NCBI RefSeq assembly: GCF_030265065.1 | Contig: NC_080396.1 | Coordinates: forward strand, 47,109,501-47,173,500 | From: Corythoichthys intestinalis | Lineage: Eukaryota; Chordata; Actinopteri; Syngnathiformes; Syngnathidae | Direction of reading: 5' to 3' | DNA length: 64,000 bases | Shown here: piece after piece, positions 1 through 22,963 of the stretch | Position numbering within the stretch: the stretch's first letter is position 1 | Layout of the letters: every line of letters begins with the position of its first letter | Program-made: the position numbers and the translations under genes | The notes under the pieces: model-generated | The model's database searches: none | What the model was told of the DNA's origin: nothing | The model's input: only the letters and a program-made list of their open reading frames with translations

Positions 1-190
1 AACCATACTTACATATAGGCACAACATTACAACGTAGGCGTCAGCCCGAGATGTCGTGCAGCCATATTGAACTGGCAAGACAACAATAAACCATGTCGCA
101 AAGCGACCACAAGAGTTCGCTGTTAGACACCATAAAAAGCCTTCCTGTAAAACTTACCAAAAGGCAGAATACTGTCTGAGCGGGACATGT

Positions 191-317
191 GCGTTAATTG
201 CGTCAAATATTTTAACGTGATTAATTTAAAAAATTAGGGCTGTCAAAATTATCACGTTAACGGTCGTTAATTAATTTTTTAAATTAATCACGTTAAAATA
301 TTTGACGCAATTAACGC
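191..317. repeat. Perfect 46-base inverted repeat at the end of a hAT-like element
   Basis: Bases 191-236 are the exact reverse complement of bases 272-317, separated by 35 bases that contain the hAT-like terminus AGGGCTGTCAAA. The outer arm lies outside the terminus, so the subterminal sequence of the element at 235-1483 appears duplicated in inverted orientation. The arms could form a long hairpin. Confidence 0.85.
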
Positions 318-1480
318 AGATGTCACGCTCAGACAGATTTAAATGACAGTACACGAAAACGCTCACTTGTTGTTATGGAGTTCTGCCGCCCTCTGCTGGC
401 GCTTGGGTGAATAACCATCTCGCATATTGCCTCAAACAGATTACAATGAGGCCGTTTATGGACATTAAGAGTGAAGAGAATGCCACTGGCCGCTTGGGGG
501 CAGCGCCGTTCCATACTCATGTTATTTCTTCTAAACGTGGGAGAATTCGTAGTTGTGAGACGTTTATGCTGTATTCACAATGCAATGCAAATTGCTATTT
601 GTGCTCCACACATATTTCGGTAAGTTTTCTTTCTTTTAGTGGCAATTATGTGTCTCTTGTTGTATTTTGGGTAAGATATGAACAGATATATGTTATACAG
701 TAGAGGCGAGTGGACACAGGCGTTCTTTGGACCGCGCCGTTTATTGGCAACTCCTTCACAACAAACATACAGTGGGGAGAACAAGTATTTGATACACTGC
801 CAGTGGGTTTTCACATTGGCAGTGTATCAAATACTTGTTCTCCCCACTGTAAGTATCGTTTAGTGAAAGCACAACAAAAATAATATTCCTATCTCTCCCC
901 AAAAAAAATAATGTTCACAAAAAGAAAAGCACTTCAGTCTATAGTAATGAGGCCCTATTCTGACACACAGTTAAACAACAATGCAAAATGTACTGTCATT
1001 CCATATCAAAATAGCTATGCAAAATACACGTAAAACTTAGACTTTGGTCACTCTATTTTTATTATTGTTATTTTTATTCTTCTTATCATTATATTAACTC
1101 TACTTTTGATTGAAAATTTTACAAATTTTATTAAAACGAAAACGTGAAGAGGGGTTTTAATATAAAATTACTATAACTTGTAACTAACATTTATCGTTTA
1201 AGAACTACAAGTCTTTCTATCCTTGGATCACTTTAACAGAAAGAATGTTAATGCCATTTGTGGATTTATTGTTACAATAAACAAATACAGTACTTATGTA
1301 CAGTATGTTGTATGTATATATCCGTCATGTGTCTTATCTTTCCATTCCAACAATAATTTACATAAAAATATGGCATATTTAAGAGCTGGTTTGAATTGCG
1401 ATTAATTGCGATTAATCACGATTAAATAATTTTTAAAAGCTGTAATCAACTCGATTAAAAATTTTAATCGTTTGACAGCC

Positions 1481-1483
<3 letters not shown>
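235..1483. mobile_element. Non-autonomous hAT-like element, copy A
   Basis: The element begins TAGGGCTGTCAAAATTATCA and ends in TTTGACAGCCCTA, so the 13-base termini are inverted repeats. No transposase frame is visible. A related copy in opposite orientation lies at 36707-37954. The two share the termini and the half from about 850 to 1483, but their other halves do not match. The hAT assignment rests on the near-perfect 8-base duplication around the second copy; at this copy the right flank is a TA microsatellite and no clear duplication is left. A 79-base hairpin transposon is inserted at 770-848. Confidence 0.7.
770..848. mobile_element. Tc1-type hairpin MITE of 79 bases
   Basis: This is an almost perfect palindrome. 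Two exact 33-base arms, starting CAGTGGGGAGAACAAGTATT, flank a 13-base loop. TA lies on both sides, the target duplication used by Tc1/mariner transposases. There is no coding capacity, so it must have been moved by a transposase made elsewhere. It lies exactly where hAT-like copies A and B stop being similar. Confidence 0.9.
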
Positions 1484-1537
<54 letters not shown>

Positions 1538-1558
1538 TTATTTATTTATTTATTTATA
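1484..1558. repeat. (TA)n / (TTTA)n microsatellite
   Basis: About 48 bases of alternating TA are followed by TTTA repeats, directly at the right end of hAT-like copy A. Confidence 0.95.
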
Positions 1559-2229
1559 TATAACAGAAACGGTAACAGTGGCAGTCAGATACCATTGTAA
1601 TTCTTTTCAGGTCGTTCATTGTCAGACAGAAGCAGTACGGCACAACGTTACGCTAAAAAAATAAGTTAAAAATATAAAAATGGCTTACCTCTTTGTCCTC
1701 TGAAAGACCATGCCAACCCAACATAATGTTTACTGCATATGAAACGTGAATGGATTCGCCGAGCTGGTGTTAAAGTCCACCCAAGTTGATTTGGTCTTCA
1801 CAATTTTTTCCTCTCGAGTTTTTGGTTTCCGGAAACGTATGAAGAAAACATCCTCATGTGTTGTAATGTCTAGAGTCGTTTCTACAAGTTCCAAAAAAGC
1901 AATGCGTGATCGGCATGTTCGTTTTTGAAAGATTACCGGAGAAAAGTAGCACTAATTACGTTGGGTCTATGCGGGGGCGGGTCTGTAATGTTCCACTTCG
2001 GCTTTACTTCCGCTTTACGATGCGACGTCCCGGTCTAAAAATAACCTACGTGTGGTACGCCATTGCAAGTAATGCATGCACACTTATATGATTCCGATAA
2101 TTTATTACACACTTGCCAATTAATCTAAAATGTACATGTCCAGTTGACCAACAAGATGACAGTTATAGTGTAGGCTGCAATGAAATTACCAACCAATACA
2201 AAATAATTCAAATTTCAATTGTGGAAAAG
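1559..2229. other. Intergenic, no gene seen
   Basis: Only short frames without family signatures are present. I see no transposon ends or RNA gene. Confidence 0.6.
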
Positions 2230-2851
2230 CCATATGCAGAGATTAAGGGGGGATCGGGGTGGTGGGTGTCATCGCATGTAATTAACTTTCCAATATACAG
2301 AATGAATTTAAAATTAAGACTTTGACGGTAAAATGTTGTCTATAAAAGTTATAAAGCAATAAAACAAACAACAAAAATGAATGATATGAACAAAAATATT
2401 TTTGTAATGGATCAAAATAATTTTTCAAACAGATCATGTGACTAGCACCTTAGAGATGGTCATTTGCTTTGCTTAGCCAAAAACCCCCGCCTGAAGACAG
2501 AAGGGGCAATTTTTTTAAAACTTAAGCTTTCAAAAAGCGACAACAACTACTGAGCGAGAACCAAGAATTGAAGATGTGGAGCACACCACCAAAATAGTGA
2601 GCGGAGTTTCAGTTTGCCCCACTAAAAGATGTTAATTGTACAACAGAGCCACCACCGACCATGCCATATTCAATGAATGAAGATCTTGGCCAAAAGCATA
2701 GCTAAGCAGCCTGATTTAGAATTCACCTTAAAAATGATGGGTACAAACAAACAAACAAAAATGCTCATTTTCAACGTATTATTATAAATGTTCCTGGCTG
2801 CAATATTCAGTCTAAAAGGGTGCATAGTGTACTTCTCCACTAGGTAACACA
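2230..2851 (+). repeat. Dispersed repeat, copy 1 of 2
   Basis: This stretch is similar, in reverse orientation, to 25250-25855. Shared blocks include the segment around AACAGATCATGTGACTAGCA and the one around ATTATTATAAATGTTCCTGG. In the other copy the middle part, read on its minus strand, gives a short peptide resembling the N-terminal leader of hAT-type transposases, so both may be fragments of one hAT-like element. No terminal repeats or target duplication were identified. Confidence 0.6.
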
Positions 2852-3272
2852 GGAAAACGCGCGCACTTGCACATGCACACACAGCTGGGATGAATATATG
2901 TACAAGCATGGGCTAAGCTACAGTCCGAGCATATATCTTGCAAATTAAATTTATTGCTGACACTGCTTTTCGGGGAATCAACATTTTTGCCCTCCCTGCC
3001 ACATAAGTCAAACTCAACCTATGGGAAAAGCTCATCCAAATTCAGAGTGAAACAATGATATTTGGGTCATTGAAATTGCTTTCCGTTTTCCAAACAGGTC
3101 AAATGGGTTTATTGTTGTTGCGACTTTCCAAAGGGTTAAAAATTGGAACGTGGGTTTTGTTCGGTGGCCGGCTGGGGCGTGTGTTATGTTTTGTTTGGTT
3201 TGGGGGAAAAGAATAGGAGGGCGATATTGCCGACTCCCAGCACAAGCGGGCATGACAAGAAGCCGGTCAGTC

Positions 3273-3905
3273 ATGGAGCCGAGGATCCGCGCCCTTGAGC
3301 TGCTCGGGGTGGCGATCTCTGCGTGCGCGTGGATATTCACGCTGGCGGCCACGCTCAGGTCGGCCTGGCTCACGCTGTCCACGGAGCTGCTACCCACGGA
3401 GAGCTACGAGCTGGGCCTGTGGGAGACGTGCGTGGTGCAAGACGTGCAAGGCGCCCTCTTGTGCCAACGCCACGACAGCCTGCTGGCCCTGCCGCGTGAC
3501 ATCAAGCTGGCGCGCGTGCTCGTGTGCGCTGCGCTGTGCGCGGGACTGCTGGTGCTCGCGCTCGCCATCCCGGGCTCCCACGCGGTCAACGTGCGCGTAG
3601 AAAGCCGAGTCAAAAAAGTGATGAAAATGTGCAGCGGGGCGCTGAGCGTCATCTGCGGGCTTTTAGTGCTCGTCCCCGTGTCGTACGTGGCCCACGCCGC
3701 GGCGTTGCGCTTCTTCGACGAGTCGGTGCCGGACGTGGCACCGCGCTGGGAGTTCGGGGACGCGCTCTACTGCGGGTGGACAGCAGGCGTGCTGCACCTG
3801 ATGGCCGGAACCGTGCTGCTGGCATCCTGTGCGCCTCTGGGACACCTGCGCTCCCGCGGAGCGCTGGATCGGCTGCAGGCGGGACCGAGAACGGAGTACG
3901 TGTAA
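3273..3905 (+). CDS. Claudin family tight-junction protein
   Basis: Single-exon gene for a 210-residue four-transmembrane tight-junction protein. The first extracellular loop has the claudin signature: W32, G48-L49-W50, C53 and C64. The usual motif after TM1/loop 1 reads HDSLLALPRDIKLARVLVCA, and a conserved LVPVSYVAH segment precedes loop 2. The protein ends in EYV, a typical PDZ-binding tail for ZO proteins. I chose the ATG at 3273 because the frame upstream lacks claudin similarity and this start gives the family's normal length. An AATAAA lies at 3989. The coding region is much more GC-rich than its surroundings. It is convergent with fzd7. Residues resemble the CLDN4/CLDN8 type, but the protein is divergent and I cannot name the paralogue. 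Confidence 0.9.
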   Translation: MEPRIRALELLGVAISACAWIFTLAATLRSAWLTLSTELLPTESYELGLWETCVVQDVQGALLCQRHDSLLALPRDIKLARVLVCAALCAGLLVLALAIPGSHAVNVRVESRVKKVMKMCSGALSVICGLLVLVPVSYVAHAAALRFFDESVPDVAPRWEFGDALYCGWTAGVLHLMAGTVLLASCAPLGHLRSRGALDRLQAGPRTEYV

Positions 3906-6244
3906 ATGTAGAGACTATATTTCGCAAGCCGGGGAACGAACTTGACATTGAAATAATATCTTCACTAGTACACCCACACAATATTATAAATAAATAAACA
4001 AACAAGCCTAGTTTTCCCCAGTAAAACACAAATGTTTGTTCTTTTCAGAAAATGGGGACTGTATTGTGAAATATAAAACGTTTAAGACACATTAAAAGAT
4101 ATATGTAAACCGGTTTAAAAAGTGTAATCAAGTCAAGATGAAGTTGTAGTACAAACAAGATTTTTTTTGCGCAAAAGAAATTTACAATGTGGAATCATAT
4201 ATGAACTAATTCCAGGTCGCTTTTATGTATGTGTGCCCCCAAAACCTGCTACTTACTAACTTTTACTTCTTTTAGTCACCTTTCCCCCCCTACTGCTTAA
4301 TGCATTTTTAAAATGCATACAGTACATCAACATTGTTCTGTGAGACCGACTATATAAATACAGTAACAAATTTGGATGTATTTCGACTGAAATGACCATG
4401 TGAAACTAAAGCATATTTAAAACAGGTTGTGTGAGCATTGAAATTAATTCATAATGCTGGTAGCTGAAAATGGATGAAAAATAGACAAAAGCAAAGCTGA
4501 ACAGAGGAAAGCTAATCAGAAGACATTTTTGGCAGTGAGGTGGTGGAGGCCGCTCATGTTATTGACTGAGCGTCTGTGTTGTTGTTATATGGAGGTAAAT
4601 ATCATACACATAGCCTCCTCTTACATCAAATTTGATAGTCATGTCACTTGTCATTTACTTTACTGTTGCAGATCTGAGTGAAAATTGAACAAATGTAATT
4701 TATTTGAAATTCCTCAGAAACAAGAATGGAAATACAGTGATTGGCATTGTCCAAAAAGTAAGTGATACGAACCTAAAATATTCTGGTTAAGTGAACTGAT
4801 GTTTTTCATATATCTGTTTGCAATACTTGCTACAAATGCTATCCATGTATCTCAACAATTAAAAAAACAAACTGCTAAATATCTTGGCTTGTACTGTATT
4901 TGTCTTTTGAGGTCAAACATAAAAGTTTTCAGCAGACAGCAAAAAATATAAAGGAATAAGCCTCTTTGTTTCATTGCTCTGCGCTCTATCTCTCTATCCA
5001 CGTTATAATATGAATCGAGAGGTCGTAGGTCAAGTGTGACCACTCAAAGCAGCCACCCTTGTGCAACACCTAAACATAAAAGCGCTGCTTTAATTGCTCT
5101 TTTCCTGAATGAGACAATGGAGTTTATAAACAAGAAGTAAAATATCCACCTCACATTGTTCACTTCATTGGCTCTCATCAGCAGCCAAGCTGCAACACTT
5201 TATAGACATCACTAACCAACAGTTCATAGGATGCAGTTCTCCAGTCTTAGATCTCTGAGGTTACGAGGCGTCCTAAGGTCACACTTGTTCCTGTGATTTT
5301 TCCCTGACTGACGTTCGCTACAGTCAGTATACAGTACTGTATTAGGGGGACTAGCAGTGATTATTCAGTACAAGCCCTTCAAGTTAAAATGGCTTGGACA
5401 CCCATCACCATCAATGGCCACAAATTAAATGACTGTTTGAATAAGTATTGTGGACCATATGAGTACAGGCTACAATGTTTCAGTCTTTAAGTTTGAGACT
5501 TCTAACAATATATAACAAATGAATAAAGTTCTTAAAAGAAATGCTTTCCACGGTTTAATTATAATTAAAAAAAAAACAAAAAAAAAAACAACTAAAGGCA
5601 AACATGGAACAGATTATATGGAGTGCAATCTTCATGACCAATATAATGCTCAAAGTTCGGTGTTAAAAATTTGGTTAAATATAGTGTAGTGAAACGTTTT
5701 ATGTATTTCTATGGTGACTAAACACAGTAAAAAGGAGCAATCATCAAGCATTTTGAATGTGAATAAATGAACACGGAAACCCATTTCTTTTAAAGTTTGT
5801 TTCAGTTTACCTCCATATTAGTTAAAAACTTTGTTAAAATGATTATTTCCAATAGTTTGTTCTAGTCCCTTGAAAAACCACAATATTTTCTTACATGATT
5901 TTAATAAAATCTAAACACACAAAAAAAGAATGTTATGAAATAAAAGGTGTTTTTATAAAGCGTAATTATTGTTCATTGGCACAAGCATAAGCCCAATGTC
6001 CCAACAAGAATTGTAGTATTGACTATGTTCTCCTCTAAGTGACAAACTCAAATTTTGGCTCACAACTCAAAGCAAGAAGTAAAATTTAAAAAAATCTTGC
6101 AACGACTCATTAGGAAAAAAAAACAAAAAACAAACTCAGCGTAACCCTAAGTCATGGTACCACTGTACTAGCCTTTACACATACACAACCCTGTACATAT
6201 ACAGTATATACATATTCACAAGGGCTAAAGTGAGCACCAAAAAA
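3906..6244. other. 3' regions of claudin and fzd7, no further gene
   Basis: AT-rich sequence between two convergent genes, holding their presumed 3' UTRs. No coding signature or clear transposon end was recognised. Confidence 0.6.
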
Positions 6245-7888
6245 CTAAAGTGTAGTATCTGCCAGTTCAGAGCCACTCAGTCTTTTATAAAAGCGGCGCC
6301 AGGAACGTACAGTCTTTCCGGACCAGATCCAGAAGCCTGACGTTATCCCAACGATCATGGTCATCAGGTACTTTATCATGAACATGGTGAAGTCCGGTGT
6401 CAGGGGATCAACGTCTCCCGATGGGCACGGCACCGCAAAGCGTTTGCAGGTCTGCATGCGCCATGTGCGCTCCCATTGTGGACGCAGGGCCTGCTCATAG
6501 AAGTGGCAGGCCACCACTGCAGCAGCAGGCAGAGTGTAGAGCACACTGAAAACGCCGATCCGCACCATCAGCTTCTCCAGCTTCTCTGTCTCAGTACCAC
6601 CGAGTTTCATGATGGTGCGGATGCGAAAGAGCGACACAAAGCCGGCCAGTAGAAAGGAAGTGCCCACGAGGAGGTAGACAAAGAGCGGAGCCAGCACAAA
6701 GCCCCGCAGGGCGTCCACGTCGTACACACCCACATAGCACACACCGGTCAGAAGGTCGCCCTCCACTTGTCCCAGAACCAGAACAGTGACCGTTTTCAAT
6801 GCTGGCGCTGCCCACGCTACCAGGTGGAAGTAACGCGAATTGGCTTCGATTGCCTCGTGGCCCCACTTCATCCCTGCCGACAGGAACCAGGTGAGCGAGA
6901 GGATAACCCACCAAATTGAGCTGGCCATGCTAAAGAAGTAGGCCACCATAAAGAGGATGGTGCAGCCCTCTTTTTTGGTGCCCTGAATCACCAACTTGTA
7001 ACCGTCTGCCTGAAACTTGTCCACACAGACAACTTTGTCCTCAAGCAGGAAACCAGTGACGTACACTAACGCCACCATGAAGTAGCAACCGGAGAGAAAG
7101 ACCACAGGTCTCTCCGGGTAACGGAACCGCTGTGCATCCACCGCATATGTCAGGACAGTGAAGAGTGTGCTGATGCAGCAAACGACAGCCCAGACAGCGA
7201 CCCAGATACGCCCGAATTTAAGCTCCTCCTCTCGGAAATACATTAGCCCGTTGGGTGTTGAAATCTCACAGGGGGCACCGCAGTCCTTGGCGCCAAGGAA
7301 ACGGTAGCTGAGGTAAGCTGGCACTTTCAGCTGCGGTGGGCAGGAGAAGGGTGAGGTTTCTTGGGATGGAAAGGTCAACGGTTCCAGGAGGTCCGGTGTC
7401 GGAACCCGTGTTGGACTGCTACCATCGGATGTGTTCTGACCCACGCAGATCTCTCCGGCACCGTGGATAGGGAAGTTCTCACAGTGCAACCTTTCAGGCC
7501 ATTGAAACCCAAATTTATTCATCAGCGCCTCACAGCCTTGCCTGGCCCTTTCACATAAAGTCCTACAAGGGGGGATCGCCTGCTCCAAAACTGTGCATAC
7601 CGGTGCATACATGGAGCACAGAAAGAACTTGAGGTCTGGTGAACACTGGACTTTAACAAGCGGGTAAAACTGGTGAACCTCCAGCCCAGCATCTTCTTGA
7701 TTGGCGTGGCCCAGCAAGTTGGGCATGATGGTCTGATTGTAGGCAATGTCGGTGCACAGCGGAATAGAGATGGCTTGGCAAAATCCGTGTTCCGGAATGG
7801 AAAACCCTTTCTGTTCTTGAGCTGAGCAAGGGATGAACAAGGGTAGAACATAGCTCAACCGCCATGGCCAGGTCCCCCACATCGCCAT
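6245..7888 (-). CDS. fzd7: Frizzled-7 Wnt receptor
   Basis: Intronless gene for a 547-residue seven-pass Wnt receptor. A hydrophobic signal peptide (about residues 1-22) is followed by the cysteine-rich Wnt-binding domain (about 30-150; [17 protein letters not shown] and [11 protein letters not shown] are near-identical to FZD7/1/2), a short linker, and the transmembrane bundle (about 235-523). The Dishevelled-binding KTVRSW motif starts at residue 525. Family members close to FZD7 usually end in a PDZ ligand such as ETTV or ETAV; here the end is ADTTL, also a class I-like ligand. Linker residues such as [13 protein letters not shown] and GCYFMV favour FZD7 over FZD1/FZD2, and the upstream neighbour cdk15 agrees with this. 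I cannot tell whether it is the teleost a or b copy. Confidence 0.95.
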   Translation of the reverse strand: MAMWGTWPWRLSYVLPLFIPCSAQEQKGFSIPEHGFCQAISIPLCTDIAYNQTIMPNLLGHANQEDAGLEVHQFYPLVKVQCSPDLKFFLCSMYAPVCTVLEQAIPPCRTLCERARQGCEALMNKFGFQWPERLHCENFPIHGAGEICVGQNTSDGSSPTRVPTPDLLEPLTFPSQETSPFSCPPQLKVPAYLSYRFLGAKDCGAPCEISTPNGLMYFREEELKFGRIWVAVWAVVCCISTLFTVLTYAVDAQRFRYPERPVVFLSGCYFMVALVYVTGFLLEDKVVCVDKFQADGYKLVIQGTKKEGCTILFMVAYFFSMASSIWWVILSLTWFLSAGMKWGHEAIEANSRYFHLVAWAAPALKTVTVLVLGQVEGDLLTGVCYVGVYDVDALRGFVLAPLFVYLLVGTSFLLAGFVSLFRIRTIMKLGGTETEKLEKLMVRIGVFSVLYTLPAAAVVACHFYEQALRPQWERTWRMQTCKRFAVPCPSGDVDPLTPDFTMFMIKYLMTMIVGITSGFWIWSGKTVRSWRRFYKRLSGSELADTTL

Positions 7889-10800
7889 GGTGGTCCAGTC
7901 CAGCCAAAGAAGGGAACAGTAGTTTCGCTAACCAGCTTGTCAATGCCGGATTTCCCAGATAAGTCTTTCTCCCACACTGCACATGTGCACGCTGTGCATC
8001 TCACACAGCTTTCACATGCAAAGTTGTCTTTGTTGCTCAGTGCAGATTTCTATACTGCTTTTTTATCCTCCCCGAGTCTCAAGCTTGGTGGTCGGTTTCC
8101 AGGCGCCCCCCACCGCTCCACCATGTGGGCATGGGGGGTTCCTTTAGACTCAGTCTGTTTTGCACCAATTGGAACCTTTCTTGTCACTGATTGGCTTCAG
8201 AGGAGGGGCTATAGGCAGTGATAGGCAGAACAGAAGTGCTGCCGCCTTCAAGATGGCCCGATGAATTCTTATTGTCTTGTTTGAGCTCTTGTGAATATGA
8301 GTTCAACACAAAACACAGGTGAGGCCAGTGCAAAACTTATCCAAGGCTTTCCAGATGAACAAAAAATGATGGTAGAGATCCACAATAAGATATTTAACAG
8401 CTAAAAATGAAACAGACATTGGAGAACTGAGAAAGGAGTTAGTCAAGGCTGTTCAAAGGCAGACCATGGAGGTGGGGGGAATCTGAAATGAGTAAAGATC
8501 AGAGAGCACTAATATTAAAAGCTGGGGCTCAATCTGTTAAAAGCCACAGTCGAGCTTCTTTAATAAATTTCAATGTGGGCACAGTTATGAAATCTAAGCA
8601 GCTGTGTGAATTCTGTTTCATTTAACAGCTGAACTTGCACCAGTGACTGTATCCAATCTCTCAACTGCATAGATAAATGAGTAGAAAGGAGCATCACCGC
8701 CTCCTGGCGTTTGGAGGCCAATGTAAGTGTCTAAGCCAAATATGCAACCCAGTACTCAAAAAGCTTCAAGCGTAGGGCCTTTATAGTGAAGTACAGGAAA
8801 ACAAGCCATGTCTAAAAACATCTTCCAAATGGGATTGTGGCATTGCGGCTTTATAACAACCTATTGCAATCGCATTCATACTCATTAACATGACAAATAA
8901 GCTGCAAGAATGCAAACCGTATGCACTCTTAGCCAGCACGGACAATTGAGTTTGGGCTAGCAGTCAGTGGAAAGGCTGGGAAATGAGATAAAAGGGAGAC
9001 AAGAGCGGCTGAACCAGGACAAAGACGTTCAGGGGCGTTAAAAAGAAGACAGAGAAAGCCTTTAGGGGCCTCCTTCAGACACCTAAGCCTTTAAAAGTGC
9101 ACCAAGACATCGTATTCAATGGAAAACCAACCTAAGACAAAAAAAAAGTCCTTCGGTGGCACTGAATGTGCCACCGAAAGCCACTGACAGAAGATGTTTT
9201 CTTTCATGAACTTTAGACGTTTTTCCAAACATTTGCTAACAAAATCGTCACTGCATTCCATTTGCACATTTTAAGTGTCAAGTGCGAATCAAAACAAAAT
9301 AGTTAGCCAAGGGGCTTTTAACAGTTGTTTACAACACACAATAGAAAAATGCAACACGATCTAAATATACAATACATGAATACGATTGCAATCAAACTTG
9401 TCAATTTTCACAATCTTCAGAGGGCAAAAATCAAAGACTAATGTTTATTTATGTTGACATTGTTTGAATGTTTTGAATGAATTTTTACTCGACTGATAAG
9501 ATCAGAGATTCGCCGAAAAAAACAAACACACATTAAAATATTCACACCAAGCTTCTTCCTCTTTTATCTTTCCGAACTTTGAGCTAGTTCCTGTCAATCA
9601 AAAGAATCAAAAGAATGGTAATGCTATCTACGCGCTCCAAGAAAGCAACGTTTTGTGGAAAGTCGCAATTTTGTAGGCAAACTTGCATCACCAGAGTGAA
9701 AAGAAAGTTTGCGAAGGAAATCCATCGCAAGCATGAAAATGATTTTACGTTATTAATCCCAAGAAACAACATACTGGTACTGTATACGAGTTATTGGTCA
9801 CTTGTCATCTGCCACCACTCTACAGTTTTACCTTGACTTGATACAAACATTGTGATTCAAAATATTTGTATATTGGATCAATTTTTCTCCATTGAAATTA
9901 ATTGAAATGCAATTAAGCCATTCTGGGTACCAATAAACAAAAACTTTGGTTTTTAATGAAGAAATATTGCCCTGTAATTTAAATATAAATAAAGAGATCG
10001 TATAGAATACATGTAATTAGGATGTAAATCTCAAACTGTAATATCTGTGTTCATGGTTGTCTTTCAGAGGCGGGGCCAAGTGACTTTTGGCTTTTTACGA
10101 TGCCGCTTGCATGTGCTTTCATTTTGTAATTTAAAAAAAAATTTTTTTTTTTAACTGCATCTCATGTTCAATAAAATGCTGTGAGCGCATCACTGACAAT
10201 GACTCTCCATTCTTTTGTACTTTGCTCTATTGGAAGCGCATCTGAAACTCACATTTAATGCACACAAAATTTCTAAAATAATTGAAAGCTCGACCAACTT
10301 TTCTATACAAAAACAATACAATGATAGATGAATACATTTGCACAATTTCTTGATCTCAGTGGCAAACTATTTGACTATTACTACTGTAACTATCTTTATA
10401 GTACTATCTACTTTTTGATGAGCTCAATGTTCATGTTTTAAAAGAAATTCGCACACATTTCGGCATTCTAGTCAATATACATATCTGCTCTGCTCAAACA
10501 CACACCTTCCTATTGCAGAAATTGTGACATATTTTTGCTGTGCATATTTTGTGACATGATATTTTTTACCTTTTCCACTTGTTTATTTCCTATCGTAAGG
10601 TTGGCAACTTTTATGCATTGATGTACTCTAATACAGAGGCGCAGCAAGTGTCCCCGGGGGACCCAGGCAACAAGCAACATGGGGCCCTTTGAGCGTGTGC
10701 AGGTAAGGGGAACAGTTGGACTTGTAGCACTTGGAGCAAAGTGCCCGGCTTCTACTACATTGGGACACAAAATTACAGTAACATAGTACGCAATAGTAAC

Positions 10801-11610
10801 AATACGTTCTCAAAGTGTTTCAAAGCCTATTTCTTGACATTGTCAATCAACTCTGCCTGCATATCCCAAACTACTGTCGCTGTAGGGCCTCATTTGTCTC
10901 ACAGTGTTTTGACATGTTTATTTTTTCCTGACTGACATTGTACTCATATGGAAATCAGTGTTTCGGCAATATTCAGCAGTTTTTTTTCTTCCACATACCA
11001 GTAAATGAGATTAATTATTCATAACAACTCATGGGAACAGAAATGAGCAGCTGCTAATAGATGCTAACAGACGCTAAGAGAGCATTGTGAATCTAATTCA
11101 ATGTCCTGTTGTAATTCTCTTTGAGTTCAGAAATTGAACTGCCAATAATTTTGTCTTCATCACTAATATAAGCAAAATTTGCCAATTTAAGTGGCCCAAC
11201 AAACAAACAAAAAATGCAAACTATAACATCTTTCTTTTGCACATTTGCTGCAAAGTTTGTATAAACTGAGTGTGTTCAGGATCAGATTTGAGCAGTTGGT
11301 ATACCAAACTTGGTTTCAAATTGTGATGTTTGTTGACTCAATGAGGAGAGTGGCCACAATGCCACAATGTAACTATAGCAAAAAAAAAAAAAAAATTATG
11401 TGAACGTAACTATGTTCCAACTACATTTCCCACAGCCAAAATGCACCTGCTGGCCTTTGAAGGGTTCTGCGGAATCTCAAAACAGTGAAAGAATAGAACA
11501 GCACAGGAATGATTGCACAGACTAAACACAAGATAAGGAACATTTTAGTCATACAAACGGGGGCCTGTCACAGGCGCAAAATCCACACCTGCAAAAACAA
11601 AAGGCAAGTA
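7889..11610. other. Upstream region of fzd7, no gene seen
   Basis: The 3.7 kb between the fzd7 start and a MITE contains no coding signature. It holds the presumed fzd7 promoter. A 12-base hairpin (TTCGGTGGCAC, 5-base loop, inverse) lies near 9150-9180. No conserved element can be claimed without alignment. Confidence 0.6.
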
Positions 11611-12380
11611 CAGTGGGGCCTTGAGATATGACTTTAATACACTTTTATCTCAAATAATCTTTCCCCGTTGGGATTGTGCTGCAAAAAATGGGTTTATAAT
11701 GTGATTTTTAAAAAAAATGTACTTAACAAAACCATTCATTATAACATATTTGAATAATTAAAATGTATATATTTAAACCATTTTACACGCTTTGCTTAAA
11801 TTCAGTGGTCATCTTGGCAATCTTAAGCCAGTATAATACAGACATACACAAGAATAGTTTCACAACGTAGTCAATGACCTCCAGTAGTAAATGAATCATT
11901 TCTCAGAAAGGGCCAAGAATCTTTAGCATGTCTTGCTAATTTCTTTGTATTCAAATACCCATTGCTAAAAGGGTAACAAAACTGACACTTTTTGTAACCT
12001 TTTGTTTCCTGAGCATTAAGTGAGCATACTTGTATACAAGGGTAAGTTACGTACTGCTTTAAATACAAAATATGTAGTCTTATAATTAGATTAACTTGAA
12101 GTAAAAATTGAACTGTGGGTGGCAAGAAACAGAAACCTGTGGGATAGTTCAGCCAAAGAGCTGGGTTGATTTTCAGCCAGTTCATTGTGCCCATATTGCA
12201 TGTTTTTACAAGTCGAAGCAAAATAAGAAGACAAATATTAGGTTGGGTCTATTTTCCTGTTACTATCCTCGTTCATGTGTGTCATTTTATTCTCAAGCCA
12301 GTGAAAGGAGCCAAGTAATGACTGATTCAATCCCCTGAGGAAAAAAAAGTTCTGCTCACTCATATCTCAATGCACCACTA
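11611..12380. mobile_element. Tc1/mariner-type non-autonomous element
   Basis: The left end CAGTGGGGCCTTGAGATATG and the right end (reverse complement TAGTGGTGCATTGAGATATG) are inverted repeats flanked by TA. The 770-base interior has no transposase frame. It lies just downstream of the last cdk15 exon. Confidence 0.65.
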
Positions 12381-12611
12381 TACCTGCAAAAACATACTTT
12401 CCCTTTTTCTATCGGACCTAACATTGTATTTAATCATTAATTTATTATTATTATTTTTTTTGTAGGTCAAACAGATTAATAATACATTTGGAAAATAATT
12501 ACGGCTCATAATTTGATAACACGCAATTATGAGGATAATCTTGACAGAGTCAAAATCGACCTATACTTGGAAAATGACTGAGGCCGCCTGATTTAAGGCT
12601 GAATAATGATG

Positions 12612-22963
<10,352 letters not shown>

